Shown one piece after another: positions 1 to 9,265 of a DNA stretch of 64,000 nt; within the stretch, counting starts at the first letter, position 1; each line of letters opens with the position of its first letter. The translations under genes were made by a program, and so were the position numbers. Where the stretch lies: assembly GCA_020638335.1 (NCBI GenBank), contig JACKIT010000006.1:18070-82069 (forward strand). The letters are read 5' to 3'. This DNA comes from Rhodospirillales bacterium (lineage in GTDB: Bacteria; Pseudomonadota; Alphaproteobacteria; Micavibrionales; Micavibrionaceae). Below the pieces are notes generated by a model. That model saw only the letters and a list, made by a program, of their open reading frames with translations, searched no databases and was not told the origin of the DNA.

Positions 1-281
1 CGATCTTCGCGCGCTGCTGCACATTCCCGCATAACGCGTTCAAAGGATTTATTAATCGTAATTCTATACGGTCCGCCGCGTTTTATATTATTAAGGACAG
101 TTTTTTTGAGGGATTTTGAAATATGTAGCTCCTCAATTGGCAATTGCCCGCGTTCCTCCGGGCAAAGCCAATGGATATAAGTGCTTTTGCCGCTATAAGC
201 CATTGGGAACAAACCCTGCTTATAAGCTTCAATCAACAATTCCGGCGTCATAACGAGCTGCATATACCCATTGTAAGCCAT
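1..281 (-). CDS. aat: Leucyl/phenylalanyl-tRNA--protein transferase, N-terminal part (runs off the window)
   Basis: About 93 N-terminal residues are visible. They match the Aat family: an entry of the type ELLIEAYKQGLFPMAYSG, then IHWLCPEERGQLPIEELHIS and KSFERVMRECA. Aat transfers Leu or Phe from tRNA to proteins with N-terminal Arg or Lys, feeding the N-degron pathway. ATG at 281 is the first in-frame start; a second ATG at 263 is possible and neither has a strong ribosome binding site. It follows accC by about 40 nt on the same strand, in the alphaproteobacterial order aroQ-accB-accC-aat. The C-terminal half lies outside the window. Confidence 0.9.
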   Translation of the reverse strand, partial: MAYNGYMQLVMTPELLIEAYKQGLFPMAYSGKSTYIHWLCPEERGQLPIEELHISKSLKKTVLNNIKRGGPYRITINKSFERVMRECAAARED

Positions 282-321
282 ATATAAATAAAGAAAAAGG
301 GGGGAGGCCCTTACACGGAAA

Positions 322-1662
322 TTAACGGTTCTTCAGCTGTTCTTCCAACCAGTGGATCGTATAATCGCCGCTTAGAAAATCATCTTGCCTTAAAATCCAA
401 TCATGCAGCGGCAAAGTCGTTTTAATTCCGCTAACAATGGTTTCATGGATTGCCCGTTTCATACGTCGAATACATTCCTCGCGGTTACGCCCATGGACAA
501 TCAGCTTGCCTATCATCGAATCATAATAAGGTGGAATCGTATAGCCATTATAAATAGCGCTATCAAAGCGTACGCCAAGGCCTCCAGCAGCATGAAACTG
601 AGTGATTGTACCAGGGCAGGGCGTAAAAGTATCCGGATCTTCTGCATTAATGCGTATCTCCATCGCATGCCCCCGCAGGCGCAGCCGCTCTTTTTTCACC
701 GTTAAAGGCTCACCGGCGGCAACCCGGATCTGCTCGGCGATCAAGTCAATTCCTGTGATCATCTCGGTGACCGGGTGTTCAACCTGAATCCGTGTATTCA
801 TTTCCATGAAGTAGAATTTGCCGTCTTCGTATAAAAACTCGATCGTTCCAGCTCCGCGATAACCCATCGCTCTGATCGTATCGGCTGCCAGAGAGCCAAT
901 TTCATCACGCAGATCTTCCGGCAGGATTGGCGAAGGCGCTTCTTCAATCAGTTTTTGGTGGCGGCGCTGGATCGAACAATCTCGCTCGCCCAGATGAATG
1001 GCGTTGCCGTGCGTGTCTCCAAAAACCTGAATTTCGATATGGCGCGGATTGCCAAGGAATTTTTCGATATAAACCGTATCATCACCGAAATTGGCTTTGG
1101 CTTCACTACGAGCGCGAACAAAGCGTTCTTCAAAATCATCCGGATCGGATACGACCTGCATGCCTTTCCCACCGCCGCCGGAAGCCGCTTTGATAATCAC
1201 TGGAAAGCCCATATTTTTGGCAATTTTCAGGCCCTCTTCCGGCGTATCCACTCCGCCATCAGAGCCAGGAACAACCGGAAGCCCAAGTGCAGCAACCGTT
1301 TGCTTCGCTGTGACCTTATCGCCCATTTGCTCAATATGTTCGGGCGTTGGCCCGATAAAGGCAAAGCCGTGTTCTTCAACCATCCGCGCAAATTGCGCGT
1401 TTTCAGAGAGGAACCCATACCCCGGATGAACCGCATCTGCGCCTGTCAATGCAGCAGCGCTCAGGATTGCCGGGATATTCAAATAGCTGTCTTTACTCTG
1501 CGCCGGACCGATACATACCGATTCGTCGGCCATCCGCACCGCCATCGAACTGGCATCCGCAGTGGAATGTACAGCCACAGTCTCAATGCCCATTTCCTTA
1601 CAGGCCCGGATAATCCGAAGGGCAATTTCACCGCGATTGGCTATGAGGACTTTTTTAAACAT
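322..1662 (-). CDS. accC: Acetyl-CoA carboxylase, biotin carboxylase subunit
   Basis: A 446-residue protein, the usual length for AccC. It catalyses ATP-dependent carboxylation of biotin on BCCP, the first half reaction of acetyl-CoA carboxylase in fatty-acid synthesis. The N-terminal domain starts [16 protein letters not shown]. The ATP-grasp glycine loop GGGGKGM is at residues 162-168, [12 protein letters not shown] at about 226-237, and [15 protein letters not shown] near 287-301 carries catalytic residues. It starts 9 nt after the accB stop, so the two subunits are co-translated. Nothing looks truncated. Confidence 0.98.
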   Translation of the reverse strand: MFKKVLIANRGEIALRIIRACKEMGIETVAVHSTADASSMAVRMADESVCIGPAQSKDSYLNIPAILSAAALTGADAVHPGYGFLSENAQFARMVEEHGFAFIGPTPEHIEQMGDKVTAKQTVAALGLPVVPGSDGGVDTPEEGLKIAKNMGFPVIIKAASGGGGKGMQVVSDPDDFEERFVRARSEAKANFGDDTVYIEKFLGNPRHIEIQVFGDTHGNAIHLGERDCSIQRRHQKLIEEAPSPILPEDLRDEIGSLAADTIRAMGYRGAGTIEFLYEDGKFYFMEMNTRIQVEHPVTEMITGIDLIAEQIRVAAGEPLTVKKERLRLRGHAMEIRINAEDPDTFTPCPGTITQFHAAGGLGVRFDSAIYNGYTIPPYYDSMIGKLIVHGRNREECIRRMKRAIHETIVSGIKTTLPLHDWILRQDDFLSGDYTIHWLEEQLKNR

Positions 1663-1671
1663 GAAAAAATC

Positions 1672-2127
1672 TTACTCAACAACCATAAGAACATCGCCGA
1701 ACTCAACTGGCTGACCGTTTTCAATCAAAATTTGTGTTACGGTTCCGCCTTTTTCAGCCTTAATAGGGTTCATCACCTTCATGGCCTCAATAATCATCAA
1801 CGTATCACCGGCTTTCACGTTATCCCCCTTTTGAACAAAGGAGGGCGCGCCAGGTTCGCCCTGCAGATAGGCCGTCCCAACCATTGGTGAAGTTACAGCT
1901 CCCGGATGAGTGTGTGCTATCGTATCAGGAGCACTGGTATTTGCTTGCTGAGGAACAGCCGGATCAGACGGCATAGATACAGTCGGCACGCCCGCAGCGG
2001 CAACAACTGTACCGCTGCCCTTGCTGACACGAATGGCTTTATCACCATCGGCCACTTCAATTTCGTTCAGACCTGTTTCTTCCAACAAGTCGGCCAGTTG
2101 TTTAATCGCTTTAGAATCAATTTTCAT
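1672..2127 (-). CDS. accB: Biotin carboxyl carrier protein of acetyl-CoA carboxylase
   Basis: A 151-residue BCCP. The C-terminal biotinyl domain carries EAMKVMNP with the biotin-accepting lysine at position 117. A Pro/Ala/Ser/Thr-rich linker at roughly 45-78 separates it from an N-terminal helical domain (residues 1-35), and the thumb segment is near 85-100. It carries carboxybiotin between AccC and the carboxyltransferase AccAD. It sits between aroQ and accC on the same strand. Confidence 0.97.
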   Translation of the reverse strand: MKIDSKAIKQLADLLEETGLNEIEVADGDKAIRVSKGSGTVVAAAGVPTVSMPSDPAVPQQANTSAPDTIAHTHPGAVTSPMVGTAYLQGEPGAPSFVQKGDNVKAGDTLMIIEAMKVMNPIKAEKGGTVTQILIENGQPVEFGDVLMVVE

Positions 2128-2163
2128 GGGCTTGCATATTGTTGTTTTTCAATAAATCCCTGC

Positions 2164-2595
2164 TTACAAGAGTTCTTTGAGCTTTTCAAGGGCTAGTAAA
2201 TACCCCCTTGCTCCTTCACCGGCGATTACTTCGTCTGCAAGTGGCTCTATATAAGAGTTATGGCGAAATTCTTCACGGTCTTTAGGGTTGGATAAATGTA
2301 CCTCAATGATAGGGATATCCAAAATCTTAAGCGCGTCATGTATGGCAATCGATGTATGAGTATAGGCGGCTGCGTTGATCACGATCCCATCAAAAACGCC
2401 GCGAGCCTGCTGAAGCCACTCAACAAGTACACCTTCATGATTGGATTGACGAAAATCTATCTCCATACCCAGAGCCTGCGCCTTTTCGAGGCACAGGCCC
2501 TTTATATCATCCAGAGTTTGATCACCATAAATATCAGGCTCACGCAGGCCTAACATATTCAGATTGGGACCATTCAGGATCAGGATGTTTTTCAA
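2164..2595 (-). CDS. aroQ: 3-dehydroquinate dehydratase, type II
   Basis: A 143-residue type II dehydroquinase, the third step of the shikimate pathway. It shows NGPNLNMLGLREPDIYG with the catalytic-loop Tyr at 23, INAAAYTHTSIAI, and HLSNP followed by the EEFRHNSY segment. The start is a TTG: a GAGGAG sequence lies 8 nt upstream, and the TTG overlaps the stop of the preceding gene in the string TTGA (2592-2595), which suggests translational coupling. No ATG fits the conserved N-terminus better. Confidence 0.96.
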   Translation of the reverse strand: MKNILILNGPNLNMLGLREPDIYGDQTLDDIKGLCLEKAQALGMEIDFRQSNHEGVLVEWLQQARGVFDGIVINAAAYTHTSIAIHDALKILDIPIIEVHLSNPKDREEFRHNSYIEPLADEVIAGEGARGYLLALEKLKELL

Positions 2596-3152
2596 TGTGC
2601 ATGCTCCTCATGCATCTCATGATCGGAAGTTTCTTCAACGTCGTGTTCCTCAGCCTTAACATCGTCCTCTTCAGTTTCATGAGCATGATCTTGCATGTCA
2701 TCCACAGATTCGCCAGGAGCCTTAATTTCCACTGTGAAGGTCAGGCCTGCACCATGTTCATCCATTACGGTGACAGGGAAGCTCTCGCCTTCGACCAAAG
2801 GCGCTTTCAACCCCATCAGCATGATGTGGTGCCCCATCGGCTCCAGCGTAAAGCTGCCGCCGGCAGGAATATCATAGCTTTCAACTTCGCGCATCATCAT
2901 CACATCGCCGTCCATGAGGTGTGTGTGCAGTTCCACACGTTCAGAAACATCTGCCTTCGCGCTGGTAATTTTTATATCATTCTCGGAAATATTAGAAAAC
3001 TCAACAAAAACAGCGCCATTTTGTTGCACAGGGCTGGTAGCGTAAGCATAGGCATTTTGCGCACTGATGCCCAAGGCCAGATCCTCAGCCTGCACAGTGT
3101 TTGCAGACAGCCCCAATAAAACACAGCCAAAAGTCAGTAATAAAGTTTTCAT
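2592..3152 (-). CDS. PCuAC-family periplasmic copper chaperone with His-rich tail
   Basis: A 186-residue protein with a Sec signal peptide (residues 1-22, cleavage near QAED). The PCuAC/DUF461 domain has His76 and His78, Met80, Met85-87, and MGHHIMLMGL at 107-116, in line with the family's His/Met copper site. PCuAC proteins pass Cu(I) to the CuA or CuB site of cytochrome c oxidase. After about residue 150 comes an acidic, His-rich tail that could hold extra metal. Thioredoxin-like genes lie just upstream and aroQ overlaps its stop by 4 nt. Confidence 0.88.
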   Translation of the reverse strand: MKTLLLTFGCVLLGLSANTVQAEDLALGISAQNAYAYATSPVQQNGAVFVEFSNISENDIKITSAKADVSERVELHTHLMDGDVMMMREVESYDIPAGGSFTLEPMGHHIMLMGLKAPLVEGESFPVTVMDEHGAGLTFTVEIKAPGESVDDMQDHAHETEEDDVKAEEHDVEETSDHEMHEEHAH

Positions 3153-3187
3153 GATGTGTCATCCTTTTGTAAATAACTCTACAAAAG

Positions 3188-3796
3188 TTATAATCCTCTG
3201 GCCTGATTAAACAAGCCCAGAATGGTGTCGCTGGTCACACCTTCTTCGTTGGGTGTGTACAACATGTCACCATTCAATAGAAGTGTAGGAACAGCATACC
3301 CTGTTAATTTTTCAAGATTTACAAGATTATTATCAATTTCATCATCGATTTCCGGGTCTTTCATGCCTTCTTTCAGCTGCGCAAGATCCAGTTCTAACGC
3401 GGCGGCAAAATTCTCAATATAGGTATCGTCAACAACGCGGTAATTCTCAATAAGATGCTTATGCGCTTCTAAAAATTTACCCTGTTTACCGGCAGACAAG
3501 GCCAAACGCGCCACAGTTTTTCCTTCGTCTGTCATATCAGAAGGGATAGGGCGCAATACAAGACGCACAGCGCCGTCACGCTCGACTGCTCGCATAAGAG
3601 CAGGTTGGAACTCCCGACAAGACGGGCAGGTATAGTCAAAAAACTCAACCACGCTCATGTCCGCTTGCGGCGATGTAATAACATTACCTTCATATTCCTT
3701 TTGTACCGCAGATTTGAGCATGACAAACGAAACCGTGCCATACGCCATATAGGCGCATAGCAAAGCAATGATCCAGATAAAGATTCTAAAAATCAT
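3188..3796 (-). CDS. DsbA-family thioredoxin-fold protein, membrane anchored
   Basis: A 202-residue protein. An N-terminal hydrophobic segment (about 2-27) without an obvious cleavage site suggests an inner-membrane anchor with a periplasmic thioredoxin domain. The active site CPSC is at Cys57-Cys60 in VVEFFDYTCPSCREF, and a cis-Pro is present in GYAVPTLLL near residue 169. Its role is probably disulfide exchange in periplasmic proteins. It lies between another DsbA-like gene and the copper chaperone, so a job in copper-site or cytochrome assembly is possible (inference). The next gene starts 35 nt on. Confidence 0.85.
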   Translation of the reverse strand: MIFRIFIWIIALLCAYMAYGTVSFVMLKSAVQKEYEGNVITSPQADMSVVEFFDYTCPSCREFQPALMRAVERDGAVRLVLRPIPSDMTDEGKTVARLALSAGKQGKFLEAHKHLIENYRVVDDTYIENFAAALELDLAQLKEGMKDPEIDDEIDNNLVNLEKLTGYAVPTLLLNGDMLYTPNEEGVTSDTILGLFNQARGL

Positions 3797-3818
3797 GAAG
3801 AGCTACCGGCCCGGATTA

Positions 3819-4571
3819 TTATTTATTTTTCTCACGCTCAGCGTTAATCGCTGATTTCAAGCCATCCTCACCGACATATCCCGGAATAAAGGTTTTGCCG
3901 ACGATAAAAGCAGGCGTACCGCTTACACCGATTTCACGGCCAACTTCTGTAACTTTGTCGAGTTCTTTTTGAAGCTCTTCGCTATCAATATCCTTTTTCA
4001 TCTGCTCAACATCCAGTCCCAAATTTCTGGCCAGCTTTTCAAGCTCGGCTTCTTCTTTTGGACCCTTATGCTCCATCAATGCAACATGGTAATCAAAGTA
4101 CTTACCCTGTTTATGCGCGGCCAGTGCCCAAAGCGCCGCTGTTTTAGATGTGGGCCCGAGAATTGGCATATCCTTAAATACAACGCGCAAATTTGAATCC
4201 TCTTTGATGACCGCTTGAATATCCGGCAAAGCACGTTTGCAGTATCCGCAGTTATAGTCAAAGAATTCAATCACGGTTACATCTGCTTCCGGGTTGCCGA
4301 TAGAAGGGGCCTCGGCGCGAGTCAGATACGCAATATTTTCATCAATTTTAACTTCAGCATTTTTCCGCGCTTCTTCTTCCTGCTTTGCGCGTCCGGCTTC
4401 AATAGCTTCAAAAATCACATTCGGGTTTTCCATCAAATAATCTTTAATGATCGCGCCCATCGCATCTTTTTGCGCCGCGCTAAAAGTCGCCTCTTCAGCC
4501 ACTGCAGCGCCACTTGCTAATATTGTCAGCGCGCTAAAAGCCAGCGCAGTCTTGCGAAATGTGAATCTCAT
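3819..4571 (-). CDS. DsbA-family disulfide oxidoreductase, secreted
   Basis: The ATG at 4571 is chosen because GGAGAG lies upstream and the protein then begins with a typical signal peptide (MRFTFRKTALAFSALTILAS, cleavage near AVAEE). The mature part has a short helical N-terminal domain and a thioredoxin fold with CGYC at Cys108-Cys111. The family resembles alphaproteobacterial DsbA/BdbD or Com1-like proteins. A GTPAFIVG cis-Pro loop lies near the C-terminus. It is followed after 22 nt by a second DsbA-like gene, so two thiol oxidoreductases are made together. Confidence 0.88.
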   Translation of the reverse strand: MRFTFRKTALAFSALTILASGAAVAEEATFSAAQKDAMGAIIKDYLMENPNVIFEAIEAGRAKQEEEARKNAEVKIDENIAYLTRAEAPSIGNPEADVTVIEFFDYNCGYCKRALPDIQAVIKEDSNLRVVFKDMPILGPTSKTAALWALAAHKQGKYFDYHVALMEHKGPKEEAELEKLARNLGLDVEQMKKDIDSEELQKELDKVTEVGREIGVSGTPAFIVGKTFIPGYVGEDGLKSAINAEREKNK

Positions 4572-4679
4572 AAAAATCTCTCCAAAAAATTGATTAAACC
4601 AGCAAAGGGCATTGTACCTTACCACATGGATATTAAAAGAAAATTCGTTTGGAATGACCTAAATGTTACAATTTTTAAA

Positions 4680-6131
4680 TCAATTCATTTGCTGCTCTAA
4701 AAGCGCGATATGATTGAGCACGTCTTTGGTTTTAATCCATTCAGAGCTACCGGCACGAAAACCTTTTAATGCATTTTCAGCTTGCGCCTTGGCATAGGGC
4801 AAGCGTTGTTGCAGCACGGCTTCCTCAGCCAGATGCAATTTCGCCAGACTTTCACGCCCCAAGCGTCCATACGCTGTAGCCAATAAGCGATGCACACGCG
4901 TTGAACGTTGTTCTTTAATCAAAGCGCGCTCAAGATGACGAACGGCTTCTTCAAGCTGCGCTTGATTATCTTCATCCTGCAGCAAGGCATGGGCCAGTGC
5001 AATGCGCAGCAAAGGCCCGTCGGGGATCAGCTCAACCGCCTTGCGGTAAGCGGGCAGGGCCTCTTCAACGCGGCTAAAATCCACCAGCATTTGCCCTTTT
5101 AACTCATAAAAATATGCGTTTTGCGGTTCATCGTGCAAAAGTTCGTCAATGCCGCGCAAGGCCGTGGGAATGTCATTCAGCCGATAGGCCGCAATGGTTC
5201 TAGCATAGCGCGCCGGGATTGATATATCGTCTTTTGGGTAGGCCCAGTCCGTCTGTTCAGGGTTTATAAAGCCAATGAGCTTGGCCTTCATCCGCGCATG
5301 CTGGTCCTGCCAGCGCGCGGTGGGCGCTTGATCTTTGAGAGGGCTTTTGGCAATTAGCGCGTCCATGGCCTCAATCCGGTTGCGGGTAATCGGGTGGGTG
5401 CGAACATATTCGCTTTGTTGCGTTGCCGGTAAAAGTTCCTGATCCTGCAATTTTTTGAAAAAGCTCGACAGCCCCGAAGGGTTAAGCTGCGCGCGGGTAA
5501 TATAGCTAAAAGCCGCTTGATCTGCACTTGCTTCATTGATCCGGCTATGGGCTAAAAACCGCCGCCCGGCGATATTCTGGCTGCCTGCAATAATTGCACT
5601 GGCCGCTGCGCCGTTACCGGTCACAATCGCTGCACCAAGCCCCATAACTGCGCCCAGAATACTCTCATAACTTGCACGTTCAAGCGCATCTTGCGTGGTA
5701 ATCAAGTGTCCACCAGCAATATGACCCATCTCGTGGGCGAGAACGCCAATGACTTCTTCCGGACCATCTGTTTCCTTAATCAGCCCGGTATAAAAGAAGA
5801 TATTCGCCCCGCCGGCAACAAATGCGTTGACCTGATCACTTTGCACCAGAATGATCCGCACATTATCCGGCCCGATTTCCGAAGCTTTCAGCAAAGGCGT
5901 GGTCCATTCACTGAAAATCGCCTCAATCTCCGTATCACGAATAATCGGCGGCAAAACCCCTTGCGCATTGGGTAAAGCAGGAGAAATAAAGACAAAGATG
6001 ACGGTCATTGCGAGGAGGCACAACCGACGAAGCAATCCATAAATCTTTTCTTGCCGCTTTGGATTGCTTTGCTGCGCTCGCAATGACAGTGAAGAATACA
6101 TTTTGATGTTTGTTCTTTTTTCCCTCATCAT
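4680..6131 (-). CDS. BepA/YfgC-like M48 metalloprotease with TPR repeats
   Basis: From the chosen start the protein has about 483 residues. The M48 zinc motif HEMGH is at about 133-137, and a TPR-rich C-terminal half follows, the BepA architecture. BepA-type proteins act in the periplasm on misassembled outer-membrane proteins. The reading frame stays open upstream to 6368 but would collide with the divergent gene at 6165. ATG 6131 (or the adjacent 6128) has GGAG just upstream. The residues before the hydrophobic signal segment are encoded by a palindromic repeat (6004-6087), and ATG 6008 inside it is an alternative start. Confidence 0.88.
   Translation of the reverse strand: MMREKRTNIKMYSSLSLRAQQSNPKRQEKIYGLLRRLCLLAMTVIFVFISPALPNAQGVLPPIIRDTEIEAIFSEWTTPLLKASEIGPDNVRIILVQSDQVNAFVAGGANIFFYTGLIKETDGPEEVIGVLAHEMGHIAGGHLITTQDALERASYESILGAVMGLGAAIVTGNGAAASAIIAGSQNIAGRRFLAHSRINEASADQAAFSYITRAQLNPSGLSSFFKKLQDQELLPATQQSEYVRTHPITRNRIEAMDALIAKSPLKDQAPTARWQDQHARMKAKLIGFINPEQTDWAYPKDDISIPARYARTIAAYRLNDIPTALRGIDELLHDEPQNAYFYELKGQMLVDFSRVEEALPAYRKAVELIPDGPLLRIALAHALLQDEDNQAQLEEAVRHLERALIKEQRSTRVHRLLATAYGRLGRESLAKLHLAEEAVLQQRLPYAKAQAENALKGFRAGSSEWIKTKDVLNHIALLEQQMN
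6004..6087. repeat. Dispersed palindromic repeat inside the protease signal-peptide region
   Basis: The left arm (gtcattgcgaggaggc... to about 6040) and right arm (from about 6060 to gctcgcaatgac at 6087) are imperfect reverse complements and would fold into a long hairpin. The same motif family recurs at 7611-7648. This type of gtcattgcgag/gcaatgac element is widely dispersed in bacterial genomes. Here it lies within an open reading frame. Confidence 0.75.
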
Positions 6132-6164
6132 GGCTCCATAATGAATGCAATAATGAAATAAGTC

Positions 6165-6509
6165 ATGGGTTTTATTCTTCAATATATTGATCTGCTCTGG
6201 TTGCCGCTGGGTTTGCTCACGATGCATAAACAGCACCGTGGCTGGGCTATCGGGTTTTTTATCGGCTGTATGCTGATGATGCGCTTGCAGGCTGAACTTA
6301 TGATCTCGACCGGCTATGATAACGGCTTTTTGGGGCTGCTTGAAATGGGTGCTCACAGGCGCGGCCAAATCACTTACAGCATTTTTTACGTGATTTATAT
6401 CGCGTTGGCGGTATATTCTCCCGGCACCAAAGGGCCGATTTTCATGGCGGCCTCGATTTCTATATTTTTTGCCGCCTTGTTTACCTCAATGATTGTAATG
6501 CTAATATGA
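6165..6509 (+). CDS. Small four-helix membrane protein of unknown function
   Basis: A 114-residue, strongly hydrophobic protein. Four membrane segments are likely, at about 5-22, 27-45, 68-85 and 91-112, with an Arg/His-rich stretch (GAHRRGQ) between the second and third. I do not recognise the family. It is divergent from the BepA-like protease (gap 33 nt) and ends 10 nt before rlmE, so it is probably cotranscribed with rlmE. The ribosome binding site is weak. Confidence 0.7.
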   Translation: MGFILQYIDLLWLPLGLLTMHKQHRGWAIGFFIGCMLMMRLQAELMISTGYDNGFLGLLEMGAHRRGQITYSIFYVIYIALAVYSPGTKGPIFMAASISIFFAALFTSMIVMLI

Positions 6510-6519
6510 CGGAAAAACG

Positions 6520-7197
6520 ATGAGCCGCAATAAAGCCAAAGAAAGAGTGAAAAGCGCCAAGGGCCGCAAAAGTGGCTCAACGCGTTGGTTAAAACGTCAA
6601 CTGAATGACCCCTATGTCAATCGCGCACAGAAAGACGGTTATCGCGGCCGCGCAGCTTATAAGCTTCTGGAAATAAACGAAAAACTGGATTTCCTAGGGC
6701 CCGGTCAGGTTATTGTTGACCTCGGCGCTGCCCCCGGCGGCTGGGCTCAGGTGGCAACTGCCAAAGGCGCAAAAGTCATCGCCATCGACCTGCTGGAAAT
6801 GGATGAGCTGACCGATGTTGATTTTATACAAATGGATTTCATGGATAAGGATGCGCCCGATCGCCTCAAAACCATGATCTCAAAATATAATCCCGATGGC
6901 CTGGCTGACCTCGTGATCTCCGACATGGCCCCCAACACCACGGGCCATAAACAAACCGACCATCTCAAAATTATGGCTGTGGTCGAAGCCGCCGTTTATT
7001 TTGCTACCGAAGTCCTCAAACCCGGCGGGACCTTCATCGCCAAAGTCCGCCAGGGCGGCGCGCAAAATACGCTGTTGGCAGAGATAAAAAAGGACTTTGA
7101 AACTGTCAAACACATGAAACCGCCCGCCAGCCGTAAGGAATCCTCAGAACAATATCTTATCGCTCAAGGATTTCGTAAACCCTGTGACGAAAATTAA
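6520..7197 (+). CDS. rlmE: 23S rRNA (uridine-2552 2'-O)-methyltransferase
   Basis: A 225-residue FtsJ/RrmJ-family enzyme that methylates U2552 in the A loop of 23S rRNA late in 50S assembly. The N-terminal basic region includes DPYVNRAQKDGYRGRAAYKL with the first catalytic Lys. The SAM site is VDLGAAPGGWAQVA, and VISDMAPNTTGHKQTDH carries the catalytic Asp. FIAKVRQGG supplies the second Lys, and the Glu follows in SRKESSEQYL, completing K-D-K-E. It lies 10 nt downstream of the small membrane protein. Confidence 0.96.
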   Translation: MSRNKAKERVKSAKGRKSGSTRWLKRQLNDPYVNRAQKDGYRGRAAYKLLEINEKLDFLGPGQVIVDLGAAPGGWAQVATAKGAKVIAIDLLEMDELTDVDFIQMDFMDKDAPDRLKTMISKYNPDGLADLVISDMAPNTTGHKQTDHLKIMAVVEAAVYFATEVLKPGGTFIAKVRQGGAQNTLLAEIKKDFETVKHMKPPASRKESSEQYLIAQGFRKPCDEN

Positions 7198-7273
7198 AAA
7201 GACATAATTAATTTGCATAATTCCAATTTTTAGTTTAAGATCCCCCCTACATTAATAAAATTTGGAGCGGTAA

Positions 7274-7507
7274 ATGCTACAATCACTGAAAAAGGCTTGG
7301 CAAGAAAGCCCGGCGCTAACCACGCTTGGTATTTGCGGCATTGCGGGTGGAATTACTCACTTAGTTACTGGTGGAAATATAGTAATAGGAATGGGCGGCG
7401 TTGGCGGCGGAATGATTTTGTTAGGCCGCGCTTTTTCCAAAGCAAATGAATCGCAAGAAAGAAGCGAGCCTCCAAAGCCGGATAATAACATGGAGCACAG
7501 GCTCTAA
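7274..7507 (+). CDS. Small glycine-rich hydrophobic protein, unknown
   Basis: A 77-residue frame with GGAG shortly before the ATG. The middle (about residues 18-53) is hydrophobic and glycine-rich, including GMGGVGGGMILLG, and may span the membrane once or twice. The C-terminal tail is polar and charged. I recognise no family. It stands alone between rlmE and guaB, about 75 nt after rlmE. The AT-rich sequence upstream could hold a promoter. Confidence 0.55.
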   Translation: MLQSLKKAWQESPALTTLGICGIAGGITHLVTGGNIVIGMGGVGGGMILLGRAFSKANESQERSEPPKPDNNMEHRL

Positions 7508-7610
7508 ATTACCGGAGAAATTCTATCTTTCGCCGTGAAACAGCTCAAGCGCGCAAGGCTTTCGAGGGCATTGCTTATCACCCATCAATTTCTGAAAAGG
7601 CCGTGTTTTC

Positions 7611-7648
7611 CGTCATTGCGAGGAGGCGAAGCCGACGAAGCAATGACG
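7611..7648. repeat. Short palindromic repeat (second copy)
   Basis: cgtcattgc (7611-7619) pairs perfectly with gcaatgacg (7640-7648) around a GC-rich centre that reads gaggaggcgaagccgacga. It belongs to the same family as the element at 6004-6087 but is shorter. It sits in the 273-nt gap between the small protein gene and guaB, where I see no gene. Confidence 0.75.
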
Positions 7649-7684
7649 AAATTGAGGGGTGGTAAGAGGGCATTGAATAAAAAC

Positions 7685-7712
7685 TTTACTTTCTCCTAAA
7701 AACCGCTATAAC
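7685..7712 (+). promoter_or_regulatory. Candidate sigma-70 promoter of guaB
   Basis: TTTACT, a 16-nt spacer and TATAAC lie about 70 nt before the guaB ATG. The match is moderate and read by eye. The leader that would follow contains short inverted repeats such as cgaagtcttcg. Confidence 0.35.
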
Positions 7713-7780
7713 TCGCTTGCAAATCGAAGTCTTCGCGAAAGGCGGGGATCTTCGCCCACATAAGTGCGAGGAATTTGCAA

Positions 7781-9265
7781 ATGGTTAAAATCAAAGATCC
7801 CACCAAAATCCGTGAAGCTTTAACCTTCGATGACGTTTTGCTCGTCCCCGGCGCCTCGGAAGTGCAGCCCAATGAAGTCAAAACGGCTACGCAGCTGACC
7901 CAGGACATTATTTTAAACATTCCCATTCTTTCTGCCGCGATGGACACGGTCAGCGAACACCAAATGGCGATTGCCATGGCGCAAAATGGCGGTCTTGGCA
8001 TTATCCACCGCAACATGGAAATCGAAGCGCAGGTGGGTGAAGTACGCAAAGTTAAACGCTTTGAATCCGGCATGGTTGTTGATCCCATCACCATTTCCCC
8101 GGATGCGACGCTCGAAGACGCCTTGATTCTGATGCAGCAAAACAATATCTCCGGTATTCCGGTAACTGAAACCTCTGGCCGTTTGGTTGGCATCCTGACC
8201 AACCGCGATGTGCGCTTTGCCGAAAACCCCGCCCAGCCGGTGCGTGAGCTGATGACCGCCGACCATTTGGTCAAGGTCTATAACACCGTCGATAAAGACG
8301 AAGCCAAAAAATTGCTGCACAAACACCGCATAGAAAAACTGCTGGTAGTTGACGATGCCGAGAAATGCATTGGGTTGGTAACGGTAAAAGACATCGAAAA
8401 ATCAACGGCCTTTCCACATGCCACCAAAGACGCCCATGATCGCTTGCGCGCGGGCGCTGCTGTCGGTACGGGCCCAGTAAACGGTGTAGAGCGCGCCGCC
8501 GCACTGGCTGCCGCTGGCCTTGATCTGGTTGTTGTCGATACTGCTCACGGCCATTCTCGCGCCGTATTGGATACCGTTGCACAAATCCGTAGCGACAATC
8601 CCGATTTACAAATCATGGCCGGAAATGTGGCCACTGGTGAGGCTGCGCTGGCCCTTATCAAAGCCGGTGCGAATGCCATCAAGGTCGGCATTGGGCCGGG
8701 TTCGATCTGCACCACCCGCGTTGTCGCGGGCGTCGGCGTGCCGCAACTCACCGCGATCATGGATGTGGTGAAAGCAGCGTCCAAGAAAAATATTCCCGTT
8801 ATCGCTGACGGCGGCATCAAATATTCCGGCGATTTTGCTAAGGCGATTGCCGCCGGCGCCGACGCGGCCATGATGGGCGGCGTCTTTGCCGGAACAGACG
8901 AAGCCCCCGGCGAGGTCATTCTCTATCAGGGCCGCTCTTACAAATCCTATCGCGGCATGGGCTCCGTTGGCGCGATGGTCAAAGGCTCGGCAGATCGCTA
9001 CTTCCAGGCAGGTGTTACCCAATCGAATAAATTGGTTCCTGAAGGCATTGAAGGCCGCGTCCCGTATAAAGGTCCGGTCGGCACCGTCATTCACCAGATG
9101 GTTGGGGGCTTACGTGCATCCATGGGCTATACAGGCTGCGCAACTGTGGCCGAGATGAAGGAAAGGGCCGAATTCGTTCGTATGACCGGCGCGGGCCACA
9201 AGGAATCCCACGTCCACGACGTCACCATCACCCGTGAAGCGCCCAATTACCGAACTGAGAGTTAA
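7781..9265 (+). CDS. guaB: Inosine-5'-monophosphate dehydrogenase
   Basis: ATG 7781 is preferred over an in-frame TTG at 7775 because GAGG lies 8 nt upstream. The protein has 494 residues, the normal length. IMPDH oxidises IMP to XMP with NAD, the committed step to GMP. The start [11 protein letters not shown] is typical, two CBS domains occupy roughly 95-210, and the catalytic Cys lies in [11 protein letters not shown] near residue 310. The mobile flap follows further on. guaA is at 14357, with rsmB-like, metE and metF between them. Confidence 0.98.
   Translation: MVKIKDPTKIREALTFDDVLLVPGASEVQPNEVKTATQLTQDIILNIPILSAAMDTVSEHQMAIAMAQNGGLGIIHRNMEIEAQVGEVRKVKRFESGMVVDPITISPDATLEDALILMQQNNISGIPVTETSGRLVGILTNRDVRFAENPAQPVRELMTADHLVKVYNTVDKDEAKKLLHKHRIEKLLVVDDAEKCIGLVTVKDIEKSTAFPHATKDAHDRLRAGAAVGTGPVNGVERAAALAAAGLDLVVVDTAHGHSRAVLDTVAQIRSDNPDLQIMAGNVATGEAALALIKAGANAIKVGIGPGSICTTRVVAGVGVPQLTAIMDVVKAASKKNIPVIADGGIKYSGDFAKAIAAGADAAMMGGVFAGTDEAPGEVILYQGRSYKSYRGMGSVGAMVKGSADRYFQAGVTQSNKLVPEGIEGRVPYKGPVGTVIHQMVGGLRASMGYTGCATVAEMKERAEFVRMTGAGHKESHVHDVTITREAPNYRTES

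Noticed and set aside
955..1890. Long plus-strand open frame (311 residues) across accC and accB
   Set aside because: It is antisense to two unmistakable conserved genes, has no ribosome binding site and its translation matches nothing I know. It follows from the codon bias of accC and accB.
6132..6368. N-terminal extension of the BepA-like protease
   Set aside because: It would overlap the divergent membrane protein gene, has no signal-peptide logic and no similarity. The ATG at 6131 has a better ribosome binding site.
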